NCBI GenBank assembly: GCA_035263025.1
Contig: DATFRR010000066.1
Coordinates: 3,871-67,870, forward strand
Source of the DNA: DASQPR01 sp035263025
GTDB taxonomy: Bacteria; Actinomycetota; Actinomycetes; Mycobacteriales; Micromonosporaceae
DNA: 64,000 bases
Reading direction: 5' to 3'
Under the pieces are notes generated by a model. The model had not been told where the DNA came from. It was given only the letters and a program-made list of their open reading frames with translations, and ran no database searches. Made by a program: the position numbers and the translations under genes. Positions 10,931-19,181 of this stretch are shown piece after piece (positions within the stretch are counted from its first letter, which is position 1; every line of letters begins with the position of its first letter).

Positions 10931-11248
10931 CTAGACGTCCAGTCGCGTCTCGACGCCCCGCGACGCCGGGCCCTCGTGCTCGTGCAGCGTCACTTCACGA
11001 CGGTCGCCGGTCGGCTCGACCCGTACCGTGACGGTCTGGCCGTCGGCGAGCCGGAGGCTGAACACCGGATCGAGGGAGCGCAGGAACTCGAATTCCTCCA
11101 CCGCGCCGTCGGACACCGCGACGAGCCGAGCCCGCGCATCCCACCCCGAACCGTTCGCGCCGACCTCGAGGTCCACTTCGGTCGAGCCGAGTCGCGTTGT
11201 CGCGTTTGCCCACCAGTCCAGCCATGCTCGATCCACGCCGCGCTCCAC
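10931..11248 (-). CDS. Hypothetical protein, 105 residues
   Basis: No family was recognised. The frame from GTG 11248 to TAG has strong third-position GC bias and a balanced, beta-rich composition (EVDLEVGANGSGW, RLADGQTVTVRVEPTGD), unlike the Arg/Ala/Pro-rich readings of the other frames. The open frame extends 17 codons upstream without an obvious alternative start. It is co-directional with the methyltransferase gene 107 bp downstream and divergent from the next gene. Confidence 0.5.
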   Translation of the reverse strand: MERGVDRAWLDWWANATTRLGSTEVDLEVGANGSGWDARARLVAVSDGAVEEFEFLRSLDPVFSLRLADGQTVTVRVEPTGDRREVTLHEHEGPASRGVETRLDV

Positions 11249-11353
11249 CAGTCGAGCCTCTGGTGTGCAACGGGCGGCGTCAAGGCCGTAACACCGTCAC
11301 CCGATGGGTAGACCGGTCTTCTTCGTGTCGGTGGCCCTGGTTATCATTCGAAC

Positions 11354-11680
11354 ATGAGTACGAAAATGGAGATGACCATCGGGCCGGGTTCCGCCCAAGC
11401 CGACGACGTAAGCGACGGTGCGGTCGTCGATCGGCTCGACGCCGTGGTCGAGGCGTTGGAAGCGGTCGACTTCGCCGGGTGGTCGGACGCGCTGCTGCAA
11501 GGCCGTTTGGACGAGGTGTCGCGGGTGCTGTGCCGCGTCGAGGCACAGCTTGCCCGGCTCACCGACGCTGTTCGGGAGCGAGGCTTCGCGATCGTTGAGG
11601 TGGACCGTCCGCGGAGCCGGCGAGCACGGCGCGACCACGGCCTGGCGATCGTCGATACGGACCTGCCACTCGCGAGTTGA
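11354..11680 (+). CDS. Small protein resembling the N-terminus of DUF222/HNH (13E12) proteins
   Basis: The protein has 108 residues. The segment VVDRLDAVVEALEAVDFAGW, followed by SDALLQGRLDEVSRVLCRVEAQLARLTDAV, has the length and heptad-like pattern that opens DUF222-containing HNH endonucleases of the 13E12 repeat family. The reading frame then stops after a basic stretch (RPRSRRARRDHG), so the rest of DUF222 and the HNH nuclease are missing. It may be a truncated remnant or an independent small protein. The family link is by eye and tentative. Confidence 0.45.
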   Translation: MSTKMEMTIGPGSAQADDVSDGAVVDRLDAVVEALEAVDFAGWSDALLQGRLDEVSRVLCRVEAQLARLTDAVRERGFAIVEVDRPRSRRARRDHGLAIVDTDLPLAS

Positions 11681-11806
11681 GGCTGCCGGACTGACGGTCG
11701 GCGATCGTCGACGTCGGTGCGCTGGCTGGCCCCCCGAGGACCGAGTGAGAGTCGCGCCGAAGCGGCGTGCTGTGCACGATCGGCACTGTCCGACCTGCCT
11801 GGCACC

Positions 11807-13351
11807 ATGAGATTCGTGCGATTCGCCGAGCTCGTGGAGACGTCGGCCGCGGTGGCCGCGACGACCAAGCGGCTGGCCAAGGTCGAGCTGCTGGCAAATG
11901 CGCTGCGCGACCTGCGAGGCGCACCGGACGCGGAGGTGGCCGCCGGTGCGGCGTATCTGTCGGGTGAGCTGCGCCAGCGACAGACCGGCGTGGGCTGGGC
12001 GTCGCTGCGGTCGATACCGGCTCCGGCGGACACGAGTTCGTTGACCGTCGGCGACGTGGATACCGCGTTTGCCGCCATCGCGGCCGAGGCCGGTCCGGGT
12101 TCGCAGGCGCGACGGCGCGAGTTAGTCGACGCGCTGTTCGGCCGTGCAACGCGCGAGGAGCAGGAGTTCCTCGTGCGGTTGATCGGCGGCGAACTCCGGC
12201 AGGGTGCGCAGGCCGGCGTTCTGGTCGACGCGATCGCCAAGGCAGTGGACGTCGACGCCGGGCGAGTTAGGCGGGCGCTGCTCCTGAGCGGCAGCCTCAC
12301 CGACGTCGCGCGCAGTGCACTAGAACGTGGCGCGGAAGGCCTCGACGAATACGGGCTGGAGGTGGGCCGTCCGCTCATGCCGATGCTCGCGCAATCGGCG
12401 CCGACGGTCGCCGAGGCGCTCGCCACGACCGGCGTTCCGGCAGTGGTCGATGCCAAGCTGGACGGGATCCGCATCCAGGTGCACCGGTTAGGCACCTCGG
12501 TACGAGTGTTCACGCGCAGCCTCGACGACATCACCGTCCGAGTGCCGGGTGTTGTCGCCGTGGCCGCCGCGCTCGAGGCGACCGACATCGTGCTCGACGG
12601 CGAGGCGATCGCACTTGACGACGGCGGGCGGCCACGGCCGTTCCAGGAGACATCGTCGGCGGCTGCGACGCACGCGGACAGCGGGCTCCGGCCGTATTTC
12701 TTCGATCTGCTGCACATCGACGGCGAGGACCTGATCGACGAGCCGGGCAAGGTGCGCTGGGAACGACTAGCCGCTGCCGTGCCGGATAAATACATCGTCG
12801 ACCGGGTCGAGGTCACCTCCGTTAACGAGGCATCGGCGGCGTTCGACAACGCGATCGCGGCGGGTCAGGAAGGCGTCGTTGTCAAGGCGCTGGACGCGGC
12901 GTACGACGTCGGGCGGCGCGGTGGCGGCTGGGTCAAGGTCAAGCCGCGGCATACCCTCGACCTGGTCGTGCTGGCCGTGGAGCGGGGCCATGGCCGTCGG
13001 TCCGGCTGGCTGTCCAACCTTCATCTCGGCGCTCGCGATCCGCGCAACGGCGGCTTTGTCATGCTCGGCAAGACGTTCAAGGGCATGACCGACCAGATGC
13101 TCGCGTGGCAGACCGAACGCCTCACCGAGCTGGCGACCGGACCGGTCGGGCCGTCCGACTGGGTGGTGCCGGTGCGCCCCGAGCTGGTGGTGGAGATCGC
13201 GTTCGACGGCGTACAGACGAGTCCGCGCTACCCCGGCGGCGTCGCGCTTCGCTTCGCACGGGTGATCCGATATCGCGAGGACAAGCGCGCTGACGACGCG
13301 GACACCATCGATGCCGTACGAGCCCTGCACGGCCGTACGCCGGACGGCTAG
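11807..13351 (+). CDS. ligB: ATP-dependent DNA ligase, LigB type
   Basis: The protein has 514 residues from ATG 11807. The frame is open further upstream, but homology to mycobacterial LigB begins here. An N-terminal DNA-binding domain (LSGELRQRQTGVGWASLRS, GGELRQGAQAG) precedes the nucleotidyltransferase domain. That domain has the adenylated Lys217 in AKLDGIRIQVHR, RSLDD, DGEAI, FFDLLH, GQEGVVVKA and WVKVKP motifs. The OB-fold follows (GARDPRNGGFVMLGKTFKGMTDQM). It seals nicks using ATP, and actinobacteria usually keep it as a non-essential accessory to NAD-dependent LigA. Its TAG stop shares CTAG 13348-13351 with the convergent gene. Confidence 0.95.
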   Translation: MRFVRFAELVETSAAVAATTKRLAKVELLANALRDLRGAPDAEVAAGAAYLSGELRQRQTGVGWASLRSIPAPADTSSLTVGDVDTAFAAIAAEAGPGSQARRRELVDALFGRATREEQEFLVRLIGGELRQGAQAGVLVDAIAKAVDVDAGRVRRALLLSGSLTDVARSALERGAEGLDEYGLEVGRPLMPMLAQSAPTVAEALATTGVPAVVDAKLDGIRIQVHRLGTSVRVFTRSLDDITVRVPGVVAVAAALEATDIVLDGEAIALDDGGRPRPFQETSSAAATHADSGLRPYFFDLLHIDGEDLIDEPGKVRWERLAAAVPDKYIVDRVEVTSVNEASAAFDNAIAAGQEGVVVKALDAAYDVGRRGGGWVKVKPRHTLDLVVLAVERGHGRRSGWLSNLHLGARDPRNGGFVMLGKTFKGMTDQMLAWQTERLTELATGPVGPSDWVVPVRPELVVEIAFDGVQTSPRYPGGVALRFARVIRYREDKRADDADTIDAVRALHGRTPDG

Positions 13352-13734
13352 ATCAGGGCGATCGAGCGGACGTAGTTGACCTGATTGTAGATGTATTGCA
13401 CTTGCGCCGGGTTGGTGACGGGGATACGGGCGACGTAGGCGGCCGGGCCGTTCGTGATCGTCACGGCCACCGTGCCGAGGTAGAAATCCTCGTGTGCGAG
13501 CAGGAATAGCAGGCTGAAGAAGCCGGTGCACGGAATCAGCACGATGGCGAGCACCTTCGCCCATGTCGGAATCCGACGAGCGATCGTCCACTGATCGGTC
13601 ACCATCCACTGCGAGCCGCGCAGCGGGAAGGCTCCGGCCGGTGTGCGGATCGTGGACGAAGTGACCGCGACCTCGCCGACCTGAGCGATCGGCGGCTCGT
13701 CGTAGAGACCGAATGGCGGCTGCATGACGCCCAT
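13348..13734 (-). CDS. Small membrane protein downstream of surf1
   Basis: The protein has 128 residues. A cytoplasmic N-terminal part with TPAGAFPLRGSQWMVTDQWT leads to one membrane span (VLAIVLIPCTGFFSLLFLLA) and a C-terminal domain (VAVTITNGPAAYVARIPVTN). No named family was recognised, but the layout is typical of conserved actinobacterial membrane proteins. Its ATG overlaps the surf1 stop (TTAATG-like, one base shared), so the two are co-translated. Its TAG stop overlaps the convergent ligase stop. Confidence 0.75.
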   Translation of the reverse strand: MGVMQPPFGLYDEPPIAQVGEVAVTSSTIRTPAGAFPLRGSQWMVTDQWTIARRIPTWAKVLAIVLIPCTGFFSLLFLLAHEDFYLGTVAVTITNGPAAYVARIPVTNPAQVQYIYNQVNYVRSIALI

Positions 13735-14750
13735 TAGACCAGCGGCTTGGCGGTCACGTCCGGCGGTGCGGCCGCCACGGTCGCATCGCGGTCATCGAGG
13801 GGATCGTCGGCAAGCCGATCCCGGGCGGAGCCGTCCTCGGCGAGCCGACCGCGAATGGAGCCCTCCTCGGCGAATCGACCGCGCGCGGGGCGCTCGTCGC
13901 TGAACCGGTCGCGCATGTACCGCTCGTCGGCGAACCGCTCGCGCATGTACCGCTCGTCGGCGAGCCGGTCGCGCGGACGTGACGTGCGGTCGCCTCGCGT
14001 GCGTACCACGCCGTCGCGGAGATCGTGTGCCTGCCGGCGCGCCGCCCAGCCGAACAGCGCGAGCGTGAGCGCGGCAAACAGCCACCACTGAACGGTGTAG
14101 CCGGCGTTCAGCCACGAGGGCTGGCGGTCGGCCGGGATCCGGGTGAACCCGGCCGCCGCGGGTGGATTCTGCTTGTCGAGCAGGAGATAGTCGGCGTACG
14201 AGTCGGTGAGCCCGGCGGCCGGTGCGATCATGCGCGGGTCGATCCGGCGCACCGTGGTCTGGCCGCCCAACTCGATCGGCGTTTCGCCCTTGCTCTCCGG
14301 CAGATGGATGCGCCCGGTCACGGTCACCGTGCCGGACGGTACGCCGGCGAACGGTGGCGCAGTCAGCCCATTACCCGACCCGGTCGGGATCCAGCCGCGA
14401 TCAACCAGGATCGTGGAGCCATCCGCGAGGCGCAGTGGCACCAGGATCTCGAAGCCGACCGTCGAGTTCACCGAGCGGTCCCGGGCCACGATCGTCTGAT
14501 CCGGTTCGTACGTGCCCCGTACGGTGATCCGGGTCCACTCCTGTGCGCTGGTTGCCGGGCGGGTAGGAGAGATCACGTTGCCGATCGGCACCGGCGCGGT
14601 GGCGTTGGCGTGATCGATGCCGACGTTCATGCCATGGCGGATGTGGTAGCGGTCCAACTGCCAGAAGCCCAGGCCGACCATGATCGCGGACAGCGCGACC
14701 ATCAGGGCGGCGAACCCGAGCCACTTTGGCGTGGTAAGGAACCGGTACAC
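13734..14750 (-). CDS. SURF1-family protein with decapeptide-repeat C-terminal tail
   Basis: The protein has 338 residues. SURF1 proteins assist cytochrome c oxidase assembly. The two membrane spans flank the external domain: TPKWLGFAALMVALSAIMVG at the N-terminus and VQWWLFAALTLALFGWAARR at 220-239. Between them are GFWQLDRY, the repeatedly conserved GFEILVPLRLADGSTILVDRGW and the tail motif QPSWLNAGYTVQWW. Residues 261-320 form six near-identical decapeptides on the cytoplasmic side, beyond the usual family length. The GTG start has no Shine-Dalgarno sequence. The transcript instead carries TCACCTCCT there, the complement of one, so initiation may be leaderless. Confidence 0.9.
   Translation of the reverse strand: MYRFLTTPKWLGFAALMVALSAIMVGLGFWQLDRYHIRHGMNVGIDHANATAPVPIGNVISPTRPATSAQEWTRITVRGTYEPDQTIVARDRSVNSTVGFEILVPLRLADGSTILVDRGWIPTGSGNGLTAPPFAGVPSGTVTVTGRIHLPESKGETPIELGGQTTVRRIDPRMIAPAAGLTDSYADYLLLDKQNPPAAAGFTRIPADRQPSWLNAGYTVQWWLFAALTLALFGWAARRQAHDLRDGVVRTRGDRTSRPRDRLADERYMRERFADERYMRDRFSDERPARGRFAEEGSIRGRLAEDGSARDRLADDPLDDRDATVAAAPPDVTAKPLV
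13791..13970 (-). repeat. Six tandem 30-bp units inside surf1
   Basis: The units encode DRLADERYMR, ERFADERYMR, DRFSDERPAR, GRFAEEGSIR, GRLAEDGSAR and DRLADDPLDD. The register is exact over 180 bp. The first two units are almost identical at DNA level and later ones drift, which suggests growth by slippage from one end. The product is a charged, probably alpha-helical cytoplasmic tail. Confidence 0.9.
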
Positions 14751-14909
14751 AGGAGGTGACGCTACCGCAGCAACCTGGACCGGATTTCCTAGGTCACATC
14801 AAGGAACGCGTGATTCGGTATCTTTGCGGTGCGGTCGAGTCGGCGGCGCCCGGTTGCGGGACGCTGTCGAACACGGGTACGCACCGTCGCGTACCAGAGA
14901 GGCGGCACG

Positions 14910-15647
14910 GTGACCGACGCTGACCCCGACAAGCCCGGCGCCTCGAGCGTCGCGATCACGCGAAGCTCACTCACGCCGCACCACGCGCCGACGCCGGGAT
15001 CCAACACCGCGCACCCGACTCCGCACCACGTGCCGACCATCCAGCCGCATCCGCCGACGCAACGGATCGCGAGCACGCCTGGCGGCGTCTTTGTCGGCGA
15101 ACGCTTTCCGCAACTGACGATCTCCACGCCACGGCTGCACGTACGGGCGCATGCCGCTACCGATGCCGACTGCGTGACGGAGATCTTCCACGACCGGCTG
15201 ACCCAGCGCTGGCTGCCGATCGCCGCTGAATATGGCCCCATCGACGGTCGGGCATGGTGTGGCGAGATGGCCGCGGAGCGGCGCGCCATGGGGCAGGGTG
15301 ACCATTACGCGATCGTGCGGCGTGAGGACGACCAACTCATCGGGTGCCTGTGGACGAAGCGTACGGACTGGCCGGCCCGGTCCACCGAAGTATCGTTCGC
15401 GATCGCCGCGGCTGCGCGCGGCTTCGGATTCGCCGCCGAGGCGGTTGACGGACTCGCCATCGAACTGATGATGCGCCACAACTTCGCGCGCATCGAGATG
15501 CGAGTGGCGCCCGGCAACACCGCGTCACGTCGGGTCGCCGAGAAGGCCGGCTTCCAGTACGAAGGGCTGCTGCGCAACGCTGGCTACGTACACAGCGGTC
15601 GCGTCGATCTGGAGATGTGGTCGCTGGTCGACGCCGACGTACGCTGA
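14910..15647 (+). CDS. GNAT N-acetyltransferase, RimJ/RimL type
   Basis: The protein has 245 residues from GTG 14910, preceded by AGAGAGG. The first 75 residues are Pro/His/Thr-rich and probably disordered (TPHHAPTPGSNTAHPTPHHV). The GNAT fold then runs from LTISTPRLHVRAHAATDADC through VSFAIAAAARGFGFAAEAVDG, with an imperfect acetyl-CoA-binding turn (R-G-F-G-F-A). It ends with MRVAPGNTASRRVAEKAGFQ, followed by YEGLLRN. The substrate is unknown. The unusual low-complexity head is not part of the family domain. Confidence 0.85.
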   Translation: MTDADPDKPGASSVAITRSSLTPHHAPTPGSNTAHPTPHHVPTIQPHPPTQRIASTPGGVFVGERFPQLTISTPRLHVRAHAATDADCVTEIFHDRLTQRWLPIAAEYGPIDGRAWCGEMAAERRAMGQGDHYAIVRREDDQLIGCLWTKRTDWPARSTEVSFAIAAAARGFGFAAEAVDGLAIELMMRHNFARIEMRVAPGNTASRRVAEKAGFQYEGLLRNAGYVHSGRVDLEMWSLVDADVR

Positions 15648-15650
15648 CGC

Positions 15651-15679
15651 CGCGCCGGACGCGCAGGGCATCCGGCGCG
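15651..15679. terminator. Hairpin between convergent GNAT and PBP genes
   Basis: CGCGCCGGA (15651-15659) and TCCGGCGCG (15671-15679) form a perfect 9-bp stem with an 11-base loop. No T-run follows, as is common in high-GC actinobacteria. It lies in the 41-bp gap between two convergent stops and could serve both genes. Confidence 0.55.
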
Positions 15680-15688
15680 CGCCGCCGA

Positions 15689-17881
15689 TCAGTCGTTCGG
15701 GACCGGCGGCAGCGCGTGCGGATGCGAGCGACCGAGCATCGCGCTCGACGGCGGCGTGAACCCCATGACCGGCATGCCCTTCACGGCGTCCGCGAAGGTC
15801 GTCGAGAGCGCGACGCGGGGTAGCGGGTGGAGTCCGCCGCCGGCCGGATCATTCGCGCTGTCCGGGTCGGCGACGAATGCCGAGCCGGCCAGTTGCGGCG
15901 TGAAGCAGGAGAACCATGCGGTGCGGTTTTCGTCGGTCGTCCCGGTCTTGCCCGCGATCGGCCGACCGACCGTGCCGTAGACATCGCCCGCCGTCGGCGT
16001 GCCGCCGCAACTGCCGCGCGCCGCACCGTATCCGGTCACACATCGCGCCGCGTCGGTCGCCGCTCGCGCCACGTCCTGGCTGAACACGCGGTGGCAGCGC
16101 GGCGCGTCGATGCGCACCTGCTCGCCGTTGGACGTCGTCATCGCCGGCTTGCCGTCCGCGTGGGTGATCGAGGTAACCGGCAGCGGTTCGCAGTAAATAC
16201 CCTGCGCGGCCACGGTCGCGAACACGTTCGCGATTTCGAGCGGCTGTGCGTTGGCAACGCCGAGCGTGAACGCTCCCCACTGGTTGCGCTTGGCGGGCGA
16301 CGCCTCGTACTGGTCGATCGGGGTACGGAAGTGCAGGCCGAGCCGTTGTGCCATCTGGACCGCGTTGCCCGATCCGATGTGCTCCTCCACCTGTACCCAG
16401 TAGGTGTTGACCGACATGCCGAAGCCGCTCCACATGGTCTGCCGTCCGGTGTCGCCGCCGCCGGCATTGGCCGGACACCACCGGCCGCCACACGAGGCCG
16501 GGCCGCCGTCGAGGTAGATCGTTCGGATCTTTGGCGGCGCATAGTAGGCGAGGTTCAGCTTGTATCCCATGTCGAGCGCGGCAAGCATCGTGAAGATCTT
16601 GAAGGTCGACCCAGCCTGGTACCCGGGCAGGTCGCCACCGCCGTCGAGCATGGCGACGGTGTTCGGATAGTTGCCCTTGATCCCATTCCGACGCTTGAAC
16701 GGATCGGAGCTCATCTTGTTGTCGGACTGATCGAGCGAGTACGTCCGGTTCACCGCCATGGCCTTCACGCGCCCGGTGCCCGGCTGTATCAGCACCTCAC
16801 CGAGCGCAAACTTCGAGTTCTTCGACAGGTTGTGGACGATCTTCGTCTGCGCGATGTCCTGGATGTGCGGGTCGAGCGACGTCACGACGCGGTACCCGCC
16901 GCGCTGCAACGCGTCGAGCCGATCCTGCTGCGTCTTGCCGAACGCCGGCTGTGCGAGCCACCACTGCTTGAACTCGTCGCAGAAGAAGCCCCAGTCGTTG
17001 TGACTTGGCGCAACGCTCACGCAGTCGTTCGGCGGGCTGGACAGCTTCAGCTGGATTGGCGCGCGCTGGGCGGTCGCCGCCTCGGCTGCCGAGATGTACC
17101 CGAGCGTCTGCATCCGGGCGATCACGTAGTTGCGGCGCTGAAGGGCGGCGGTCTTGTCCTTGCCCGCCGGGTCGTAGGTGGTCGGCGCCTGCACCAGGCC
17201 GGCGATGAGAGCCGCCTGGTCGAGCGTCAGATGCGACGGCTCAACGGAGAAGTACGTGTGCGCCGCCGCGTATACGCCGTAGGCCCGGTGGCCGAAGTAC
17301 GCGAGGTTCAGGTAGCCCTGCAGGATCTGCTGCTTCGACAGCTTCGTTTCGAGGTCGAGCGCGAGCTTCATCTCCCGGAGCTTGCGGCCGGGGGTCTCCT
17401 CGGTCGCGTCCAGCGCTGCCTCGGGGGTCCTCGCACCGTCCCGCAACGCATTGCGGACGTACTGCATGGTCAGCGTCGACGCACCCTGGGACACCGCGCC
17501 GGCCTGATCGTTGGCGACGAAGGCGCGTGCGACACCGCGCACGTCTACGCCGTGGTGCTCGTAGAAGCGACCGTCCTCGGCGGCCACGATCGCCTGTTGG
17601 ATGTAGGGCGACATGTCGTCGATCGGGACGGCGGTCCGGTTCTCGTCGTAGAACTCGGTCAGCAGCGTCTTGCCGTCGCTCGCATAGACGTAGGTCGTTT
17701 GCGCAAGCGGCGGGATGATCAGGTTGGCGGGCATATCGCGGATCGCGTCGGCACCGGCGCGCAGGCCGAGTCCGCCGGCGGCGGCGAGTGGATAGGCCAC
17801 CGCGGCGACGGTGACGCCAGCGATGAGTCCGGCACGGACGAGAGGAACGAGACGGGTGGTGGCGGAAACGGCGCGCTTCAT
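15689..17881 (-). CDS. Bifunctional class A penicillin-binding protein
   Basis: The protein has 730 residues from ATG 17881. An in-frame TTG lies four codons upstream. A short cytoplasmic basic segment and one membrane span (LIAGVTVAAVAYPLAAAGGL) lead to the GT51 glycosyltransferase with AAEDGRFYEHHGVD (Glu102), GASTLTMQYVRN and YLNLAYFGHRAYGV. The transpeptidase follows: AGSTFK (Ser425, Lys428), SVN (490-492) and KTGTT (645-647). It polymerises and cross-links peptidoglycan outside the membrane. No PASTA domain is present. It is convergent with the GNAT gene. Confidence 0.95.
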   Translation of the reverse strand: MKRAVSATTRLVPLVRAGLIAGVTVAAVAYPLAAAGGLGLRAGADAIRDMPANLIIPPLAQTTYVYASDGKTLLTEFYDENRTAVPIDDMSPYIQQAIVAAEDGRFYEHHGVDVRGVARAFVANDQAGAVSQGASTLTMQYVRNALRDGARTPEAALDATEETPGRKLREMKLALDLETKLSKQQILQGYLNLAYFGHRAYGVYAAAHTYFSVEPSHLTLDQAALIAGLVQAPTTYDPAGKDKTAALQRRNYVIARMQTLGYISAAEAATAQRAPIQLKLSSPPNDCVSVAPSHNDWGFFCDEFKQWWLAQPAFGKTQQDRLDALQRGGYRVVTSLDPHIQDIAQTKIVHNLSKNSKFALGEVLIQPGTGRVKAMAVNRTYSLDQSDNKMSSDPFKRRNGIKGNYPNTVAMLDGGGDLPGYQAGSTFKIFTMLAALDMGYKLNLAYYAPPKIRTIYLDGGPASCGGRWCPANAGGGDTGRQTMWSGFGMSVNTYWVQVEEHIGSGNAVQMAQRLGLHFRTPIDQYEASPAKRNQWGAFTLGVANAQPLEIANVFATVAAQGIYCEPLPVTSITHADGKPAMTTSNGEQVRIDAPRCHRVFSQDVARAATDAARCVTGYGAARGSCGGTPTAGDVYGTVGRPIAGKTGTTDENRTAWFSCFTPQLAGSAFVADPDSANDPAGGGLHPLPRVALSTTFADAVKGMPVMGFTPPSSAMLGRSHPHALPPVPND

Positions 17882-18034
17882 CACGCCACTCAAGGTAGGA
17901 CAAATCCGGAAATGGCATGATTTGAAGTCAGAAGAAAGAAGGGAAAATCGCTCGACTGACCACGTGGGACACAGCTACCGATCAGCAACCGGGCCGCCGT
18001 CGAGCCCCGCTTCTCTACCAGGAAGTATGGCGGC

Positions 18035-19093
18035 ATGGGTTTAGGTACGGGGATCACTGACGAACTTCTGAGCTACCACGGCGACGCGGAACCACTCGAC
18101 GGTGTCGTCGACCTGGCGGTGAACGTACGGACCGCCCCGATGCCGGACTGGCTCGCCAAGCCGATCGCCGCGACGCTGACCGATCTTGCCCGGTACCCGG
18201 ACTCGACCGAAGCACGTGAGGCACTCGCGGCCCGGCATGGACGTACGGCTGACGAGGTGCTCGTGACCGCTGGCGCGGCACAGGCGTTCACGCTGATCGC
18301 GCACGCGTACGCTCACGCTCGGCATCCGCTCGTCGTGCATCCGCAGTTCACTGAGCCGGATGTCGCCCTCATCGCGGCGGGTGTACGGCCGGACCGCCAC
18401 ATCCTCGTCGAGCACACCGGCTTCGCGTTCGATCCCGCCTCGGTACCCGTCGACGCCGACCTCGTCATGATCGGCAACCCGACGAACCCGACCTCCGTCG
18501 TACACCCGGCCGAAGCGATCGCCTCGCTCGCCCGGAGCGGTCGGCTGCTCGTGGTCGACGAGGCTTTCGCCGACACGGTGCCCGGCGAAACAGCCTCGCT
18601 CAGCCGCCGTCGAGATCTGCCGGGGCTCGTGGTGATCCGCAGCCTCACCAAGACGTGGGGGTTGGCCGGGCTGCGCATCGGATACATGTTGGCCGGGCGC
18701 GACGTGATCGACCGGCTCGCCGCACAGCAGTCACGCTGGCCCGTCAGCGCGCCAGCGCTCGCCGCGGCGGTGGCGTGCGCGTCGCCGGACGCGGTTCGCG
18801 CCGAGGAACAGATCGCCGGCCAGATCGCGGCCGAGCGCGAGCATCTGGTCCGGCTGCTGGCGGGGGTACCGGGCGTTACGCTCGCGGCACCGCCGGCAAG
18901 CTCGTTCGTGCTGTTCCGAGTGGACGGCGGCGACCGGGTTCGGGCGCGGCTGCGCGAACGTGGGTTCGTCGTGCGGCGCGGCGACTCGTTCCCTGGGCTG
19001 GGCGCGGATTGGCTGCGCGCCGCGGTGCGCGAGACTTTGGTCAGCGACGCGTTCGTCGCCGCACTCCGCGACAGTCTCGAAGGCGGCCGCTAG
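18035..19093 (+). CDS. CobC-like PLP-dependent aminotransferase / threonine-phosphate decarboxylase
   Basis: The protein has 352 residues and is an aminotransferase of fold type I. The Schiff-base lysine is Lys206 in RSLTKTWGLAGLRIGY. Other conserved points are LARYPDSTEAREALAARHGR, GNPTNPTSVVHP and VVDEAFAD. This is the pattern of mycobacterial Rv2231c (CobC), which belongs to cobalamin assembly but resembles histidinol-phosphate aminotransferase. Placement directly before the siroheme synthase gene favours the corrinoid reading. A histidinol-phosphate-type activity is the main alternative. Confidence 0.8.
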   Translation: MGLGTGITDELLSYHGDAEPLDGVVDLAVNVRTAPMPDWLAKPIAATLTDLARYPDSTEAREALAARHGRTADEVLVTAGAAQAFTLIAHAYAHARHPLVVHPQFTEPDVALIAAGVRPDRHILVEHTGFAFDPASVPVDADLVMIGNPTNPTSVVHPAEAIASLARSGRLLVVDEAFADTVPGETASLSRRRDLPGLVVIRSLTKTWGLAGLRIGYMLAGRDVIDRLAAQQSRWPVSAPALAAAVACASPDAVRAEEQIAGQIAAEREHLVRLLAGVPGVTLAAPPASSFVLFRVDGGDRVRARLRERGFVVRRGDSFPGLGADWLRAAVRETLVSDAFVAALRDSLEGGR

Positions 19094-19102
19094 ACCCGCT
19101 CG

Positions 19103-19170
19103 TAGGAGAACGCTGAGCCGAGGAGAACGCTGAGCCGAGGAGAACGCTGAGCCGCGGACAACGCTGCGCC
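19103..19170 (+). repeat. Four tandem 17-bp units carrying Shine-Dalgarno-like cores
   Basis: The unit is GAGGAGAACGCTGAGCC. Copies begin at 19103 (first base T), 19120, 19137 and 19154 (two mismatches in the body). A decayed fifth copy at 19171 supplies GAGGAG, the actual ribosome-binding site five bases before GTG 19182 of cysG. Thus AGGAG-like sequences recur every 17 bp before the start codon. The array fills the gap after the cobC-like gene. Confidence 0.9.
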
Positions 19171-19181
19171 GAGGAGTTGGT

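Noticed and set aside
14751..14759. AGGAGGTGA on the plus strand as a start signal for a hidden gene
   Set aside because: No start codon with a plausible frame follows within 12 bases. On the minus strand it is only the complement of a Shine-Dalgarno sequence before the surf1 GTG.
15827..17920. Long plus-strand open frame opposite the penicillin-binding protein
   Set aside because: It is Arg/Val/His-rich with no family pattern and mirrors a gene with clear catalytic motifs. Long antisense frames are expected at this GC content.
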